Below are positions 18,506 to 27,671 of a DNA stretch of 64,000 nt, in pieces (position 1 is the first letter of the stretch; the number at the start of each line of letters is the position of its first letter). Source of the stretch: a bacterium (lineage in GTDB: Bacteria > Actinomycetota > Acidimicrobiia > Spongiisociales > Spongiisociaceae); contig JAPPFW010000052.1 of NCBI GenBank assembly GCA_028821575.1, forward strand, positions 1 to 64,000, given 5' to 3'. Below the pieces are notes generated by a model. It searched no databases and was not told where the DNA came from. It worked only from the letters and a program-made list of their open reading frames with translations. The position numbers were made by a program, and so were the translations under genes.

Positions 18506-18613
18506 CGGCTCCCTCCGGACGGTTGTAAGTCGGTCGGCGGGTGGTGACCGGTCCCCCGTTCGAGGGAAACAGATCGGATGTCCTGCCGGCGTGAGGTACC
18601 GTTGACCGCCGAG

Positions 18614-19798
18614 ATGTTGTCGATCGTCAACGGTCTGGTGTTCGACGGTGTGGGCCCCGAGCCGGTCGAGTGCCCGGTCCACACCGAGGGCGGGCGGATC
18701 GCTTCCCTGGAAGGCCCTCCTCCGGAGGGGGCGCGGGTGGTCGACGCCCGCGGCCGCGTCGTGACACCCGGCCTGATCGACGCTCATCTGCATGCCTACA
18801 CGGTGAGCTTGGACCTGTTGGAGAACGAGGCGTTGCCGATGAGTTACGTGTCCGCCAAGGCCGCCCGGCGTCTCGAAGGGGCCTTGCGGAGGGGTTTCAC
18901 CACGGTGCGGGACGTGGCGGGCGGCGACATCGGCCTCCGGATGGCCGTCGAGGAGGGACTAATCGCCGGTCCCCGCTACCTGTTCACCGGTCCGGGCCTG
19001 ACCCAGACGGGCGGCCATGCCGATCCCCGGCCCGGCCATCTGGCCGTGGACGTGCTCGGGCATCATGCCGGGGAGATTGTCGACGGGGTCGACGACCTGC
19101 GACGGGCGGTGCGGGAACGTTTCCGCACCGGTTCCCACGCCATCAAGCTCTTCACCTCCGGTGGTGTCGCCTCGCCGACGGACCCGCTCCGCAACCCCCA
19201 GTACTCGGCGGAAGAGGTGCGTGCCGTGTGCGACGAAGCGTCCCGGCGGGATTCCTACGTGGCCGCCCATGCCTACTCGTCCGAAGCGATCGTCCACTCC
19301 GTGACCAACGGCGTACGGACCATCGAGCACGGCAACCTGCTGGACGAACGGACCGCAACCGTCATGGCGGAGTACGGCGCCTATCTGGTTCCCACCCTGA
19401 TTGCCTACGACGCCATGGGACGCCGCGGCGCCGCCCTCGGCCTGCCCGCGGTCTCCTACCGCAAGAACCGCGAGGTGCTCGACGCGGGCCTCTCCTCGAT
19501 CGAGATCGCCCGGCGGGCGGGAGTGCGCATCGGGTTGGGGACCGACCTGGTCGGAGACCTCGAAGACGAACAACTGCGCGAGTTCAGGAACCGCTGCGAG
19601 GTCGACACCGTAACCGACGTGCTCCGCTCCGCCACCTCGGTCAACGCGGCCATCCTGCGACGCCGTGACCTGGGAGTCATTCGGGAAGGCGCCGTCGCCG
19701 ACCTGGTGGTGCTGGCCGGCAATCCCTTCGAGCGGACCGACGTGCTCTGGTCACCGCAGCGGCTGGTCATCCGATCGGGAAAGGTGGTGGAAGCATGA
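18614..19798 (+). CDS. Metal-dependent amidohydrolase (imidazolonepropionase-like)
   Basis: A 394-residue amidohydrolase with GLIDAHLHAY (HxH metal site), FTTVRDVAGG, HAIKLFTSGGV (likely carboxylated Lys), YVAAHAYSSEAI (His), VRTIEHGNLL (His) and RIGLGTDLVGD (Asp). The set is complete for a binuclear metal centre. Relatives hydrolyse cyclic amides and dipeptide-like substrates. The start at 18614 matches family N-termini (MLSIVNGLVFDG); an earlier in-frame ATG at 18578 is possible. It heads an operon with an ABM-like gene and HyuA/HyuB, each overlapping by ATGA. Confidence 0.85.
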   Translation: MLSIVNGLVFDGVGPEPVECPVHTEGGRIASLEGPPPEGARVVDARGRVVTPGLIDAHLHAYTVSLDLLENEALPMSYVSAKAARRLEGALRRGFTTVRDVAGGDIGLRMAVEEGLIAGPRYLFTGPGLTQTGGHADPRPGHLAVDVLGHHAGEIVDGVDDLRRAVRERFRTGSHAIKLFTSGGVASPTDPLRNPQYSAEEVRAVCDEASRRDSYVAAHAYSSEAIVHSVTNGVRTIEHGNLLDERTATVMAEYGAYLVPTLIAYDAMGRRGAALGLPAVSYRKNREVLDAGLSSIEIARRAGVRIGLGTDLVGDLEDEQLREFRNRCEVDTVTDVLRSATSVNAAILRRRDLGVIREGAVADLVVLAGNPFERTDVLWSPQRLVIRSGKVVEA

Positions 19799-20145
19799 TC
19801 CGCACCTTCATCGACCTGCCGCTTGCCGAAGGTGGCGCCGAACATCTGCTGCCTCTGTTCCGGCGGTTCCGGGTCCTGGAGGTGTGCGTGTCGCAGCAGG
19901 GCTGCCGGTCGGCGGAACTGGCCATCGCCGAGGACGGCTCCCGCGCCGTCGCCACGGCCATCTGGGCCGACCACGATGCCTACAGCAGGTGGCTGGACCA
20001 TCCCGACCGGGCCAGGTTCGGCGGCGCGACGGCGGACCTACTCGACACTCCCGTCTCCGGAGGAGTGACGGGCGCCCGCGTCCGGATTGCGCATGTGGCC
20101 AGGTCGAGCGGAGGGAAGACCGGCCGCGGAGAGGAGAGCCGATGA
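19795..20145 (+). CDS. Antibiotic biosynthesis monooxygenase (ABM)-like small protein
   Basis: A 116-residue protein overlapping the amidohydrolase stop and the HyuA start. The sequence (VLEVCVSQQGCRSAELAIAE, AVATAIWADHDAYSRWLDHP) has the pattern of an ABM-type dimeric alpha-beta barrel. Function is unknown. The Gly/Lys/Arg-rich last 15 residues are probably disordered. Confidence 0.55.
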   Translation: MIRTFIDLPLAEGGAEHLLPLFRRFRVLEVCVSQQGCRSAELAIAEDGSRAVATAIWADHDAYSRWLDHPDRARFGGATADLLDTPVSGGVTGARVRIAHVARSSGGKTGRGEESR

Positions 20146-22181
20146 GAGCCAACCGCTTGGCCGTCGACGTGGGGGGCACGTTCACGGACGTGGTGAGTCT
20201 CGGCGGCAGCGGAGAGATCCGGTTCGAGAAGGTGCCCACCACGCCGGAGGACCCGACCCTGGGGGTGATCGACTCCATCGCACGGGTAGACGCAGCGCTT
20301 GACCGCACATCCCTATTCACCCACGGCACCACCCTCGCCCTCAACGCGCTGCTGACCCGCTCCGGCGCCCGAACGGCCGTTGTGGCCACGGCGGGGTTTC
20401 GGGACGTATACCTGCTGGGGCGGACCTCCCGGGAGGGGAACTACGACATCCTCTACCGGAGCCCTCCCCGCCTCGTGGAACGATGCGACACCTTCGAGGT
20501 CAGGGAGCGCCTCATGTTCGACGGCTCCGTCCACACCGGATTCGATGAGGCCGACGCCCGGCGGGTCGCCGCACTGATAAGGGAGGGAGGCTACGAGGCG
20601 GTGGCCGTAGCCTTCCTGCACTCCTACACCAACACTTCCCATGAAGCGGCGATGCGGGAGGTTCTGGAGGAGGTCGTCCCCGGACTGGAGGTGTCGATCT
20701 CGTCGGATCTCTCACGCGAGTACCGGGAGTACGAGCGGACCAGTACGGCAGTCCTTGACGCATACATCAAACCGATCGTTCGGACCTACCTGTACGACCT
20801 GGGCGCAGAACTGGCGTCCGGAGGTTTCGAAGGTCGGTTCCTGATGATGCGGTCCGGCGGCGGGGCGATGACCGCTTCCTCCGCCCGCGAGAACCCTGTG
20901 AACCTGATCCTGTCAGGACCGGCGGGAGGGGTCATCGGAGCGGCGGGTTTCGCCCGGATGATCGGTGAACCCAACCTCGTCACGGTCGATATGGGGGGCA
21001 CCAGCCTGGACGCCTCGCTCGTCATCGAAGGGCAACCGGTTATGCACCAGGGCACCGAGTTCGAGAGCCTGCCCATAAACATCTCGTCCCTCTACATCCA
21101 CACGATAGGGGCCGGCGGCGGCTCGATCGCCTGGACCGACGAAGCAGGAGGACTCCAGGTTGGGCCGCACAGTGCCGGCGCAGATCCGGGCCCCGCTTCG
21201 TACGGGTCCGGTGGAAGCGAAGCCACCTTCACCGACGCCGCCCTCGTAGTGGGCTATCTCGGCCAGGAGACCCCGCTGGGAGGAACCCTGACCCTCGACA
21301 AGGACCTGGCCCGGGGCGCATTGGAACCGCTCGCCGAGCGCATGGGCATAACAGTGGAGGAACTCGCCCTCGGCGTGGTCCGGATCTCGGCGGTCAAGGT
21401 CATGGGAGCGGTGCGCTCGATCACCGTCGAGTTGGGCCGCGACCCGAAGGACTTCGCCCTGCTGGCGTTCGGCGGCGCCGGTGGGATAGTGGCGGTCGAC
21501 GTGGCCCGAGAGTTGGGTATGGGCACCGTCATCATCCCGCCGGGCCAGGGCGCCTTCTCCGCGCTCGGGATGTTGATGGCGGACGTCCAGCACGACTTCG
21601 CGCAGACCGCGGTGATGCCGCTGGAGTCCCTCGACGCCGGTCGGCTTCAACGCTCCTACGCCGAGATGTCGGCCCTAGCAGAAGATACGCTGCGGTCGGA
21701 GGGCTTTCCTGTCGGGAGGCAGGTGCTGGCGCGCTCGGTCGACGTCAGGTACTCCGGCCAGGAGCATCCGGTGTCGATCACCCTCCCGGCCGGGACAGCG
21801 GACCCGATCGCATATCTGGGACAGCGGTTCGCCGAACTCCACCATCGCCAGTACGGCCATACGATGTCCGATCCGGTGGAGGTCACGACGCTTCGCCTGA
21901 ACGCAACCGGAACGGTGGACCAACCCAGCTTCCCGACACTTCCCCGCCGGGAGGCCGGGTTGCCCGAGCCGTTCGCAACCCGGCCCGTTCTGGACGCCGG
22001 GGGCACCGACGAGACCCCCGCCGGGGTGTACAGGAGGGAGGACCTCCGCTGTGATGACGAGATCGCCGGACCGGCGGTGATAGTCGAGCACACCGCCACC
22101 ACCGTCATCCATCCGGGCGACCATCTGGTGGTGGGGGAGCATGGCGAACTCGTGATAACGCTGGGGGCTACCGATGGTTGA
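20142..22181 (+). CDS. hyuA: Hydantoinase/oxoprolinase subunit A (HyuA)
   Basis: A 679-residue protein of normal family length. It starts with the actin-like ATPase motif RLAVDVGGTFTDVVSL, then TTLALNALLTRSGARTAVV, ILSGPAGGVIGAAGFA, TVDMGGTSLDASLV and GAGGGSIAWTDEAGGLQVGP. HyuA with HyuB uses ATP to open cyclic imides or lactams such as hydantoins or 5-oxoproline, or carboxylates ketones in related enzymes. The ATG at 20142 is chosen because it overlaps the ABM stop and gives the family N-terminus; the frame is open further upstream. Confidence 0.9.
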   Translation: MRANRLAVDVGGTFTDVVSLGGSGEIRFEKVPTTPEDPTLGVIDSIARVDAALDRTSLFTHGTTLALNALLTRSGARTAVVATAGFRDVYLLGRTSREGNYDILYRSPPRLVERCDTFEVRERLMFDGSVHTGFDEADARRVAALIREGGYEAVAVAFLHSYTNTSHEAAMREVLEEVVPGLEVSISSDLSREYREYERTSTAVLDAYIKPIVRTYLYDLGAELASGGFEGRFLMMRSGGGAMTASSARENPVNLILSGPAGGVIGAAGFARMIGEPNLVTVDMGGTSLDASLVIEGQPVMHQGTEFESLPINISSLYIHTIGAGGGSIAWTDEAGGLQVGPHSAGADPGPASYGSGGSEATFTDAALVVGYLGQETPLGGTLTLDKDLARGALEPLAERMGITVEELALGVVRISAVKVMGAVRSITVELGRDPKDFALLAFGGAGGIVAVDVARELGMGTVIIPPGQGAFSALGMLMADVQHDFAQTAVMPLESLDAGRLQRSYAEMSALAEDTLRSEGFPVGRQVLARSVDVRYSGQEHPVSITLPAGTADPIAYLGQRFAELHHRQYGHTMSDPVEVTTLRLNATGTVDQPSFPTLPRREAGLPEPFATRPVLDAGGTDETPAGVYRREDLRCDDEIAGPAVIVEHTATTVIHPGDHLVVGEHGELVITLGATDG

Positions 22182-23880
22182 CGCCATAACGACCGAGATC
22201 ATCCGTCACGGCCTTCTCTCGGCCTGCGAGGAGATGGCCCGGAACCTCTGCCGGACGTCCTACAACACGGTCGTCTACGAAACCCACGACTACGGGGTGG
22301 GACTGCACGATGTGAACGGAGACATCGCTGCCGACGCTCCGGGCATCGCCGTGTTCACCCGCGGCAACGACTACGGCATCAAGCGGTCGATCGAGTTCCT
22401 GGGAACGGACTCGATGAAGCCCGGGGACGTGTTCATAAACAACTACCCGTACTGGTCGTCGGCCCACACGCTCGACCCGCTCGTGTTCGCTCCGATCCAC
22501 GTCGACGGGCGCCTGGTCGGGTTCGCGTCCTGCCGGTGCCACGTGCTCGACCTCATGCAGAAGGATCCGGGATACGTGCTCGACTCCACTGACATGTACC
22601 AGGAGGGGATCTTCTTCCCGGTCGTCAAGCTGTACAGCGAAGGCGAGATCAACGAGGACATATTCAACATCGTGCGCTTCAACAGCCGGCTGCCCAGCCA
22701 CACGATCGGGGACTTGCAGGCCCAGGTGTCGGCCGTCGTTACCGGGGTGAGACGGACCCGTGAGATCGCCGACAAGTTCGGGGCCGAGACCCTCACCGCA
22801 GCTCTGGACGCCATCAACGTCCACGGCGAGCGCCTGGCGCTGGCGGCCCTGCGGCGAATGCCCAAAGGCACGTGGAGCGCCGAGGACTACATGGACCACG
22901 ACGGGGTGGATCTCGACAGACCGATAAAGATGGCCGTGACCATCACCATCACCGACGACGAGATGATCGTCGACTGGACGGGGAGCGACGAAGGGGTGCG
23001 CGGTCCGATCAACCTACCGCGGGGCTTGACCGAGGCGTTCAACTGCCTGATCTTCAAGGCTCTCACCACTCCCGAATGGCCGGTCACTGCCGGCAACTTC
23101 CGCCCGTTGCGGGTGATCACCAAGGAGGGATCGGTGATGCACGCCGTTCCACCCATGCCCACCTTCACCCTGTGGGGTGGATTGCTGGGCGGCGAGGTGA
23201 TGCTGAAGGCCCTGGCACAGGGGATGCCCGACCGGGTGCCCGCCTGTTCCGGGGGCGACGTGTGTTCCGTCATGGCTCTCGGGGACGATCCCCGGACCGG
23301 AGGACCGTGGCTGGAGGGCATGAACGACGCGGTGGGCTTCGGCGCCCACGCCGGCGGAGACGGTGAGGACGGCATCATGCATCTGAGCGAGCCGGGCTGC
23401 CGCAACAATCCCGTGGAGGTGCTGGAGATCAAGGGTCCGCTGCTGATCGACCACTACGGCTACCGGCCCGACACCGGAGGCCCCGGTAAACACCGCGGCG
23501 GCGTGGGTATCAGCAGGGTCTACCGGTTCCTCGCTCCCGCCACCGCCATCGCGATCCTGTACAAGACCGAGAGCCCACCATGGGGCATCAACGGCGGGAA
23601 GGAAGCCGATCCCAACCACGTCGTGATCGACCCGGGATCCGAAAACGAGGAGCGGAAGGGGAGCAGCTACAACTTCCTCGAGGCCGGGCAGGTTCTCGCC
23701 AACAACACCGGCGGAGGCGGCGGCTGGGGCAACCCCTTCGAGCGCGATCCGGCACTGGTGGCGAAAGACGTCCGCAACGGCTTCGTATCCGTCGAGGCAG
23801 CCGAGCGGGACTACGGCGTAGCAGTGGACCCGGCCACCTTCAGAGTGGACGCCGTACGAACGGCCACCCTCCGCGGATGA
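22174..23880 (+). CDS. hyuB: Hydantoinase/oxoprolinase subunit B (HyuB)
   Basis: A 568-residue HyuB protein starting inside the end of hyuA. It has AITTEIIRHGLLSACEEMAR, FTRGNDYGIKRSI, PGDVFINNYPYWSSAHTLD, PINLPRGLTEAFNCLIF and the C-terminal GGGGGWGNPFERDPALV, all usual for the family. It is the catalytic partner of HyuA and the last gene of the amidohydrolase operon, so the four genes probably degrade a cyclic amide. Confidence 0.92.
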   Translation: MVDAITTEIIRHGLLSACEEMARNLCRTSYNTVVYETHDYGVGLHDVNGDIAADAPGIAVFTRGNDYGIKRSIEFLGTDSMKPGDVFINNYPYWSSAHTLDPLVFAPIHVDGRLVGFASCRCHVLDLMQKDPGYVLDSTDMYQEGIFFPVVKLYSEGEINEDIFNIVRFNSRLPSHTIGDLQAQVSAVVTGVRRTREIADKFGAETLTAALDAINVHGERLALAALRRMPKGTWSAEDYMDHDGVDLDRPIKMAVTITITDDEMIVDWTGSDEGVRGPINLPRGLTEAFNCLIFKALTTPEWPVTAGNFRPLRVITKEGSVMHAVPPMPTFTLWGGLLGGEVMLKALAQGMPDRVPACSGGDVCSVMALGDDPRTGGPWLEGMNDAVGFGAHAGGDGEDGIMHLSEPGCRNNPVEVLEIKGPLLIDHYGYRPDTGGPGKHRGGVGISRVYRFLAPATAIAILYKTESPPWGINGGKEADPNHVVIDPGSENEERKGSSYNFLEAGQVLANNTGGGGGWGNPFERDPALVAKDVRNGFVSVEAAERDYGVAVDPATFRVDAVRTATLRG

Positions 23881-24049
23881 TGGAAACTCGTCTCCTGACC
23901 ACCCATCATCCTGGTTCGGATTGACACTCCGACCGAAGGAGCGAAACGTCCGGCGACCCCTCCCGGTCAGAACGCGGCAGCATGTCGACCAGCAAACGGA
24001 TCATGTCTCGCCCATGACCGGGGCGGACACGAGCGCCCGAGCTAGGCGA

Positions 24050-25200
24050 CTATGCAGCGTCTTGGACAGAGAGTTCTCTGTCCAGGCGGGTGATGAGGCG
24101 GATGACATCGGGCGCCTCGAAGATCCTGTACCGCTGCTTGCCGACGCTGCGCAGGGTGAGTATCCCCGACTCGGTGAGTTGGTTGACAGCCTGGCCTGTT
24201 GCGACTGTCGAGCGTTGGATCGCCGCCGCAGCCGAGTCGACCGAGAAGATGGGGCGGGCGGCCAGGACGCTTAGGAGGCGGTCAGCGGACGATCCGCGCC
24301 GGACCGGTCCGGCCCGTGAGCGCACGTCGGCCTCCAAGTCGGCGACAGCATCCAGGTAGCTGTGAGCCTCCTGGCAGGCGTCGTGTGCGGCTTCGAGAAA
24401 CATGCCCAGCCATAGCTCTGCTGCATGGTCTCGAGCCGGGTCGTCAGCGGATCCGACATGCCGCCAGGCACTGAGCCCGTCAATGTATGAATGGGTGGAT
24501 CGGGCTAGGACCGCGCTGATGGGCAGCACGAACGCAGGGGCGACCTCCCGCCTGCGCAGGACCGCGTGGATCAGTGCCCGCCCAGTGCGACCGTTGCCGT
24601 CTGCGAACGGGTGGATCGTCTCGAACTGAGCGTGCGCTATCCCGGCCTGGATCAGGGGCGGAAGGTCGGTGCGGTTCACATAGGCCATCAGGTCGGCCAC
24701 CAGCGGAGGGACCTCTTCGGGAGGGGGTGGCACGAAGGACGCACCCAAAGGCGAGTAGGCGCTAGCCCCGATCCAGTTCTGGGTATCCCGGATCCAGCCG
24801 CCCAGTTCAGGATGGGGCGACGCCGACATGAGCCGGCGATGCACCTCCAACAGGTCATCTGTGCGTAAACGGACCGTCACGGGCGGCCGAACGGATCGCC
24901 TCTTCCATCGCTCCGAGGTTCCCCAAGACCTCGGCCGCGGTCCGGTCAGACGACCTCCCGCCCGCTCGGTGCTCCGCTTCCGCGGTCAGCAGCCTCCGCG
25001 GCGAGACCTCAATCCCTTCGATACGCGACGACGCCAGCGCCTCGACCCGCAGCAAAACGTAAGGGAAGGTGTCGAGGGGGTGCGGTCGTGCGCCGGCCGC
25101 CCCGTCTGTTCAGCGCTTCAACCGCCGCCTCAGCGGCGCTAGCTGTAGCTACGACATCCACCGACAGCCGCGGCACCCACGCCGCCAGGTAGTCAGGCAC
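24050..25200 (-). pseudogene. Fic-family protein, copy 2 (two frameshifts)
   Basis: Closely similar to copy 1 at 11985-13138 and in the same orientation. Pieces: 25009-25200 (YLAAWVPRLSVDVVATA), 24855-25055 (ALASSRIEGIEVSPRR) and 24050-24880 (LEVHRRLMSASPHPELGG through HPFADGNGRTGRALIH and the winged-helix tail). Relative to copy 1 it has one extra base near 25100 and one near 24875. The catalytic motif is intact but the N-terminal reading is broken, so no full-length product is expected. Confidence 0.75.
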
Positions 25201-25768
25201 GTAGCCTCATACGGCCCCCCGCGACGCTCCCGAGCCAACGGAGCTTCCAACCTCGGGCGCCAATACCTCGAAACGTACCGGCCCATAACCTTTACCCTCA
25301 GCCCACTTAACTACAGTTTGTGCTTTAACCTTAGCTTAGGAGCCCCCATGTGGTGACGTTGCTAAACGCTCATGAGCAAGCCGCCATGAGGCGAATACGC
25401 TCGCCAAGCCGGTGCTGCCGGGTGGTCGTCGTTCGTGGTGGTCACCCGAAATGGTCGAGCAGTCGGGCCGTGACCACAGCGGTCTTATCCTGAGGACCTC
25501 CTCTACTACTATCTCGTACAGGACTCGTGTTCCACATCTACCAGGGGAGAGTCGCCCTGAGGGGCCGCTCTCCCCATCTACTTTTCTCACGCGTCGGGAG
25601 CCCCGTACCGCGATCGTGGGTGGCCCAACAACCGGTGAGGCAAACCGATGAACCCGACAAGCATCCACGACCATCGGCGCGAGCCTCGATCGCCCGGACA
25701 CCTCGCGCAGCCGGGATTACCATCTGGCCGGCCCGGTATCGCCGGGGTGAAGCGTCAAGGAGGTTTCT
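25201..25768. other. Intergenic region
   Basis: About 570 bases between the Fic remnant and the PD-(D/E)XK gene. An AT-richer patch lies at about 25270-25350. Frames on both strands look random. The last 20 bases hold the strong AAGGAGG site of the next gene. Confidence 0.5.
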
Positions 25769-26851
25769 GTGTCCGACGACTTGTTGCTGGCCGACCTGGT
25801 CTCAAGCTTCCCTGGCAATACAGAGGACATCGCGACCGAAGCTCTCTGCCACATCTTCCGTCACTCGGCCGCCGGAAGGAAGGCGTTGAATGACGTGGTC
25901 AAGTCCGGCGTGCGAGGTGTCAACCCCATCAACAGCGTAAAGACGCAGGTCATCGGGCTCGATGGAACACGCCCGGACCTGGTCTGCTGCGATCAGACAG
26001 GTCAGGAGCGGGTGCTCATCGAAGTCAAGTTCTGGGCCCCTCTCACTGCGAATCAGCCCAATGGTTACGTCAAGAACCGGCTGCCCAAGGACGGTCCCGC
26101 GGTGTTGATGTTCCTGGTGCCTCATGACAGAATCCCGTACCTGTGGCCCCAATTGACGAAGCGCGTTCGCGAACTCGATCCTGTCAAGGTGATCGACGCG
26201 GAGCGCCGCTGCGTGCGCATCGGCGACACTCAGCAACACCTGATGGTGGTCAGCTGGGAAAGCCTGCTCGACTCCATGGCCGCCAGAAGCAGCGACAGTG
26301 GCGAACACAGCACTACGACCCAGATCCGACAGCTGCGCAGCCTCGCCCAACATGCTGGAGATCAAGGCCCCAAACCCATCCCCTCGGGCACCGAGCCTGA
26401 CACTTCGGAGACGCGGCTAAGCCAATACCGGCGCCTCGTTGACGCCGCAACCGAAGAAGGCCTCAAACAGGGTTGGGCGGACCGAAAGGGGCTGCATCGG
26501 GCTCGCCAGTCCTACGGCTACGGCAGATACATCAGCTTGTGCGGCAACGTCGTGTGGTTCGGCATCAACAAAGAGCTGTTCGAGACCAGCGGTACGACCC
26601 CGCTCTGGGTCGGGCGCCACCAAAGCCACGCCGACGAACCCGATGTGGTGAACCGGGAACTCGGCGACGAGGACCGCGAGTGGCACAGCTTGCGTGGCCG
26701 GCATTGGTTCCCGATCGAGCTCAAAAGAGACGTCGAGGAGCCCCAGATACTTGCCGGCGTCGTTGACAGCCTGAAACGGTACGGCGACGCCCTCGAAGAA
26801 GCCCGGAAGGCCGCCGAACATCGTGCCAGCGGTTCCACCGATTCTTCCTAA
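25769..26851 (+). CDS. PD-(D/E)XK nuclease-like protein
   Basis: A 360-residue protein starting with GTG behind AAGGAGGTTTCT. The N-terminal third has TRPDLVCC (Asp70) followed by RVLIEVKFWAPLT (Glu85, Lys87), the core D-x(n)-E-x-K pattern of PD-(D/E)XK nucleases, and an earlier NTEDIATEALCHIF helix as in PDDEXK_4-like proteins. The C-terminal half (YGRYISLCGNVVWFGINKEL, WHSLRGRHWFPIEL) is unassigned and could recognise a target. The neighbourhood of TA and restriction remnants suggests phage defence, but that is inference. Confidence 0.65.
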   Translation: MSDDLLLADLVSSFPGNTEDIATEALCHIFRHSAAGRKALNDVVKSGVRGVNPINSVKTQVIGLDGTRPDLVCCDQTGQERVLIEVKFWAPLTANQPNGYVKNRLPKDGPAVLMFLVPHDRIPYLWPQLTKRVRELDPVKVIDAERRCVRIGDTQQHLMVVSWESLLDSMAARSSDSGEHSTTTQIRQLRSLAQHAGDQGPKPIPSGTEPDTSETRLSQYRRLVDAATEEGLKQGWADRKGLHRARQSYGYGRYISLCGNVVWFGINKELFETSGTTPLWVGRHQSHADEPDVVNRELGDEDREWHSLRGRHWFPIELKRDVEEPQILAGVVDSLKRYGDALEEARKAAEHRASGSTDSS

Positions 26852-27239
26852 GCTTCCGCCGAAGCAACGGATGTGCGTTAGCTCCGGGGCTTCAAGCCGT
26901 GATCTCCAACCGATTAGAGAACGGTGCTCGGCGGCTGGTATTGCCGTCACAGGGTGGAGAGTTTCGCTGATCGAGACTGGGGAATATCGCTGATCATCAA
27001 CACGGTCACGATGCGCTCGTCACTCACAGCGGGCCCGAGGAAGAGTCGTAACCGGGGGGTCAGGCTCGGCCGGGGCAGCCTACCCAGGCTTCTGAGAGGA
27101 CTTCGGCCTGTTGTAGGACGGTTCGGGTGTGGTGGCTCTCTTCTACTTGTCCGCCGGGTACTTGTACGTCCGGAGCGAGCGCCCGGGCCAGAACGCGGCG
27201 GCGGTCCGAGCAAGACCTCCGCCCGGCGCCGCCGGTTCG
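26852..27239. other. Intergenic region containing an hsdR relic
   Basis: The stretch from about 27081 to 27205 matches 29001-29125 (see the relic entry). Outside that I see no gene. Confidence 0.5.
27081..27205 (-). pseudogene. Relic of type I restriction subunit (hsdR) 3' end, copy 1
   Basis: This DNA resembles 29001-29125, where the tail of an HsdR protein can be read. Here the minus strand still gives [13 protein letters not shown], but the upstream residues sit in other frames and contain stops. It is a decayed fragment of about 125 bases. Confidence 0.6.
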
Positions 27240-27671
27240 TCAGCCTGCTGAGAGGGATTGCCTCGCCGGCGCCCTTACCAATTGCAGATTGGGGATGTCC
27301 TCGAAGTCGCCATCGTGTGACACCAGGGGACAACGCAGCATGATGGCCGTGGCAGCAACCCACGCGTCGGCTATTCCGAGTCTGCGTCCAGCCTGCTCAC
27401 GCTCGGTGCGCAGATGCGCGCAGATCCGGACCATCTCGGGGGTCGGCCAGACAACGTCGAACTGGTCAAGGTGGAGCGAGAGCTTATTCCTACGGGCCTC
27501 GCCCCAGTTGGCTTTGATCGCTCCGAACCATGCCTCCTCCAGTGTCTGGAAGGAGATGACGGCCCGCTTCCCAGCAATGCTGTCTTGGTAGAACTTGGTC
27601 TTGCCATCGCGACGCATAAGCAGCGAAACAACCGAGGTGTCAAGAACGACCAGCGGATGAACTGGTGGCAT
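27240..27671 (-). CDS. PIN-domain toxin (VapC-like)
   Basis: A 143-residue PIN protein with the acidic residues in place: VVLDTSVVS (Asp11), FQTLEEAWFG (Glu45/46), GIADAWVAATA (Asp102) and VSHDGDFEDI (Asp120). It is probably a metal-dependent RNase that cuts tRNA or rRNA. Its ATG overlaps the TGA of the upstream gene (TGATG), so the two form a module, but that partner is far larger than a normal VapB. Confidence 0.85.
   Translation of the reverse strand: MPPVHPLVVLDTSVVSLLMRRDGKTKFYQDSIAGKRAVISFQTLEEAWFGAIKANWGEARRNKLSLHLDQFDVVWPTPEMVRICAHLRTEREQAGRRLGIADAWVAATAIMLRCPLVSHDGDFEDIPNLQLVRAPARQSLSAG

Noticed and set aside
19665..20141. In-frame extension of HyuA upstream of its ATG
   Set aside because: It runs through the amidohydrolase and ABM-like genes in the wrong frame; the family N-terminus starts at 20142.
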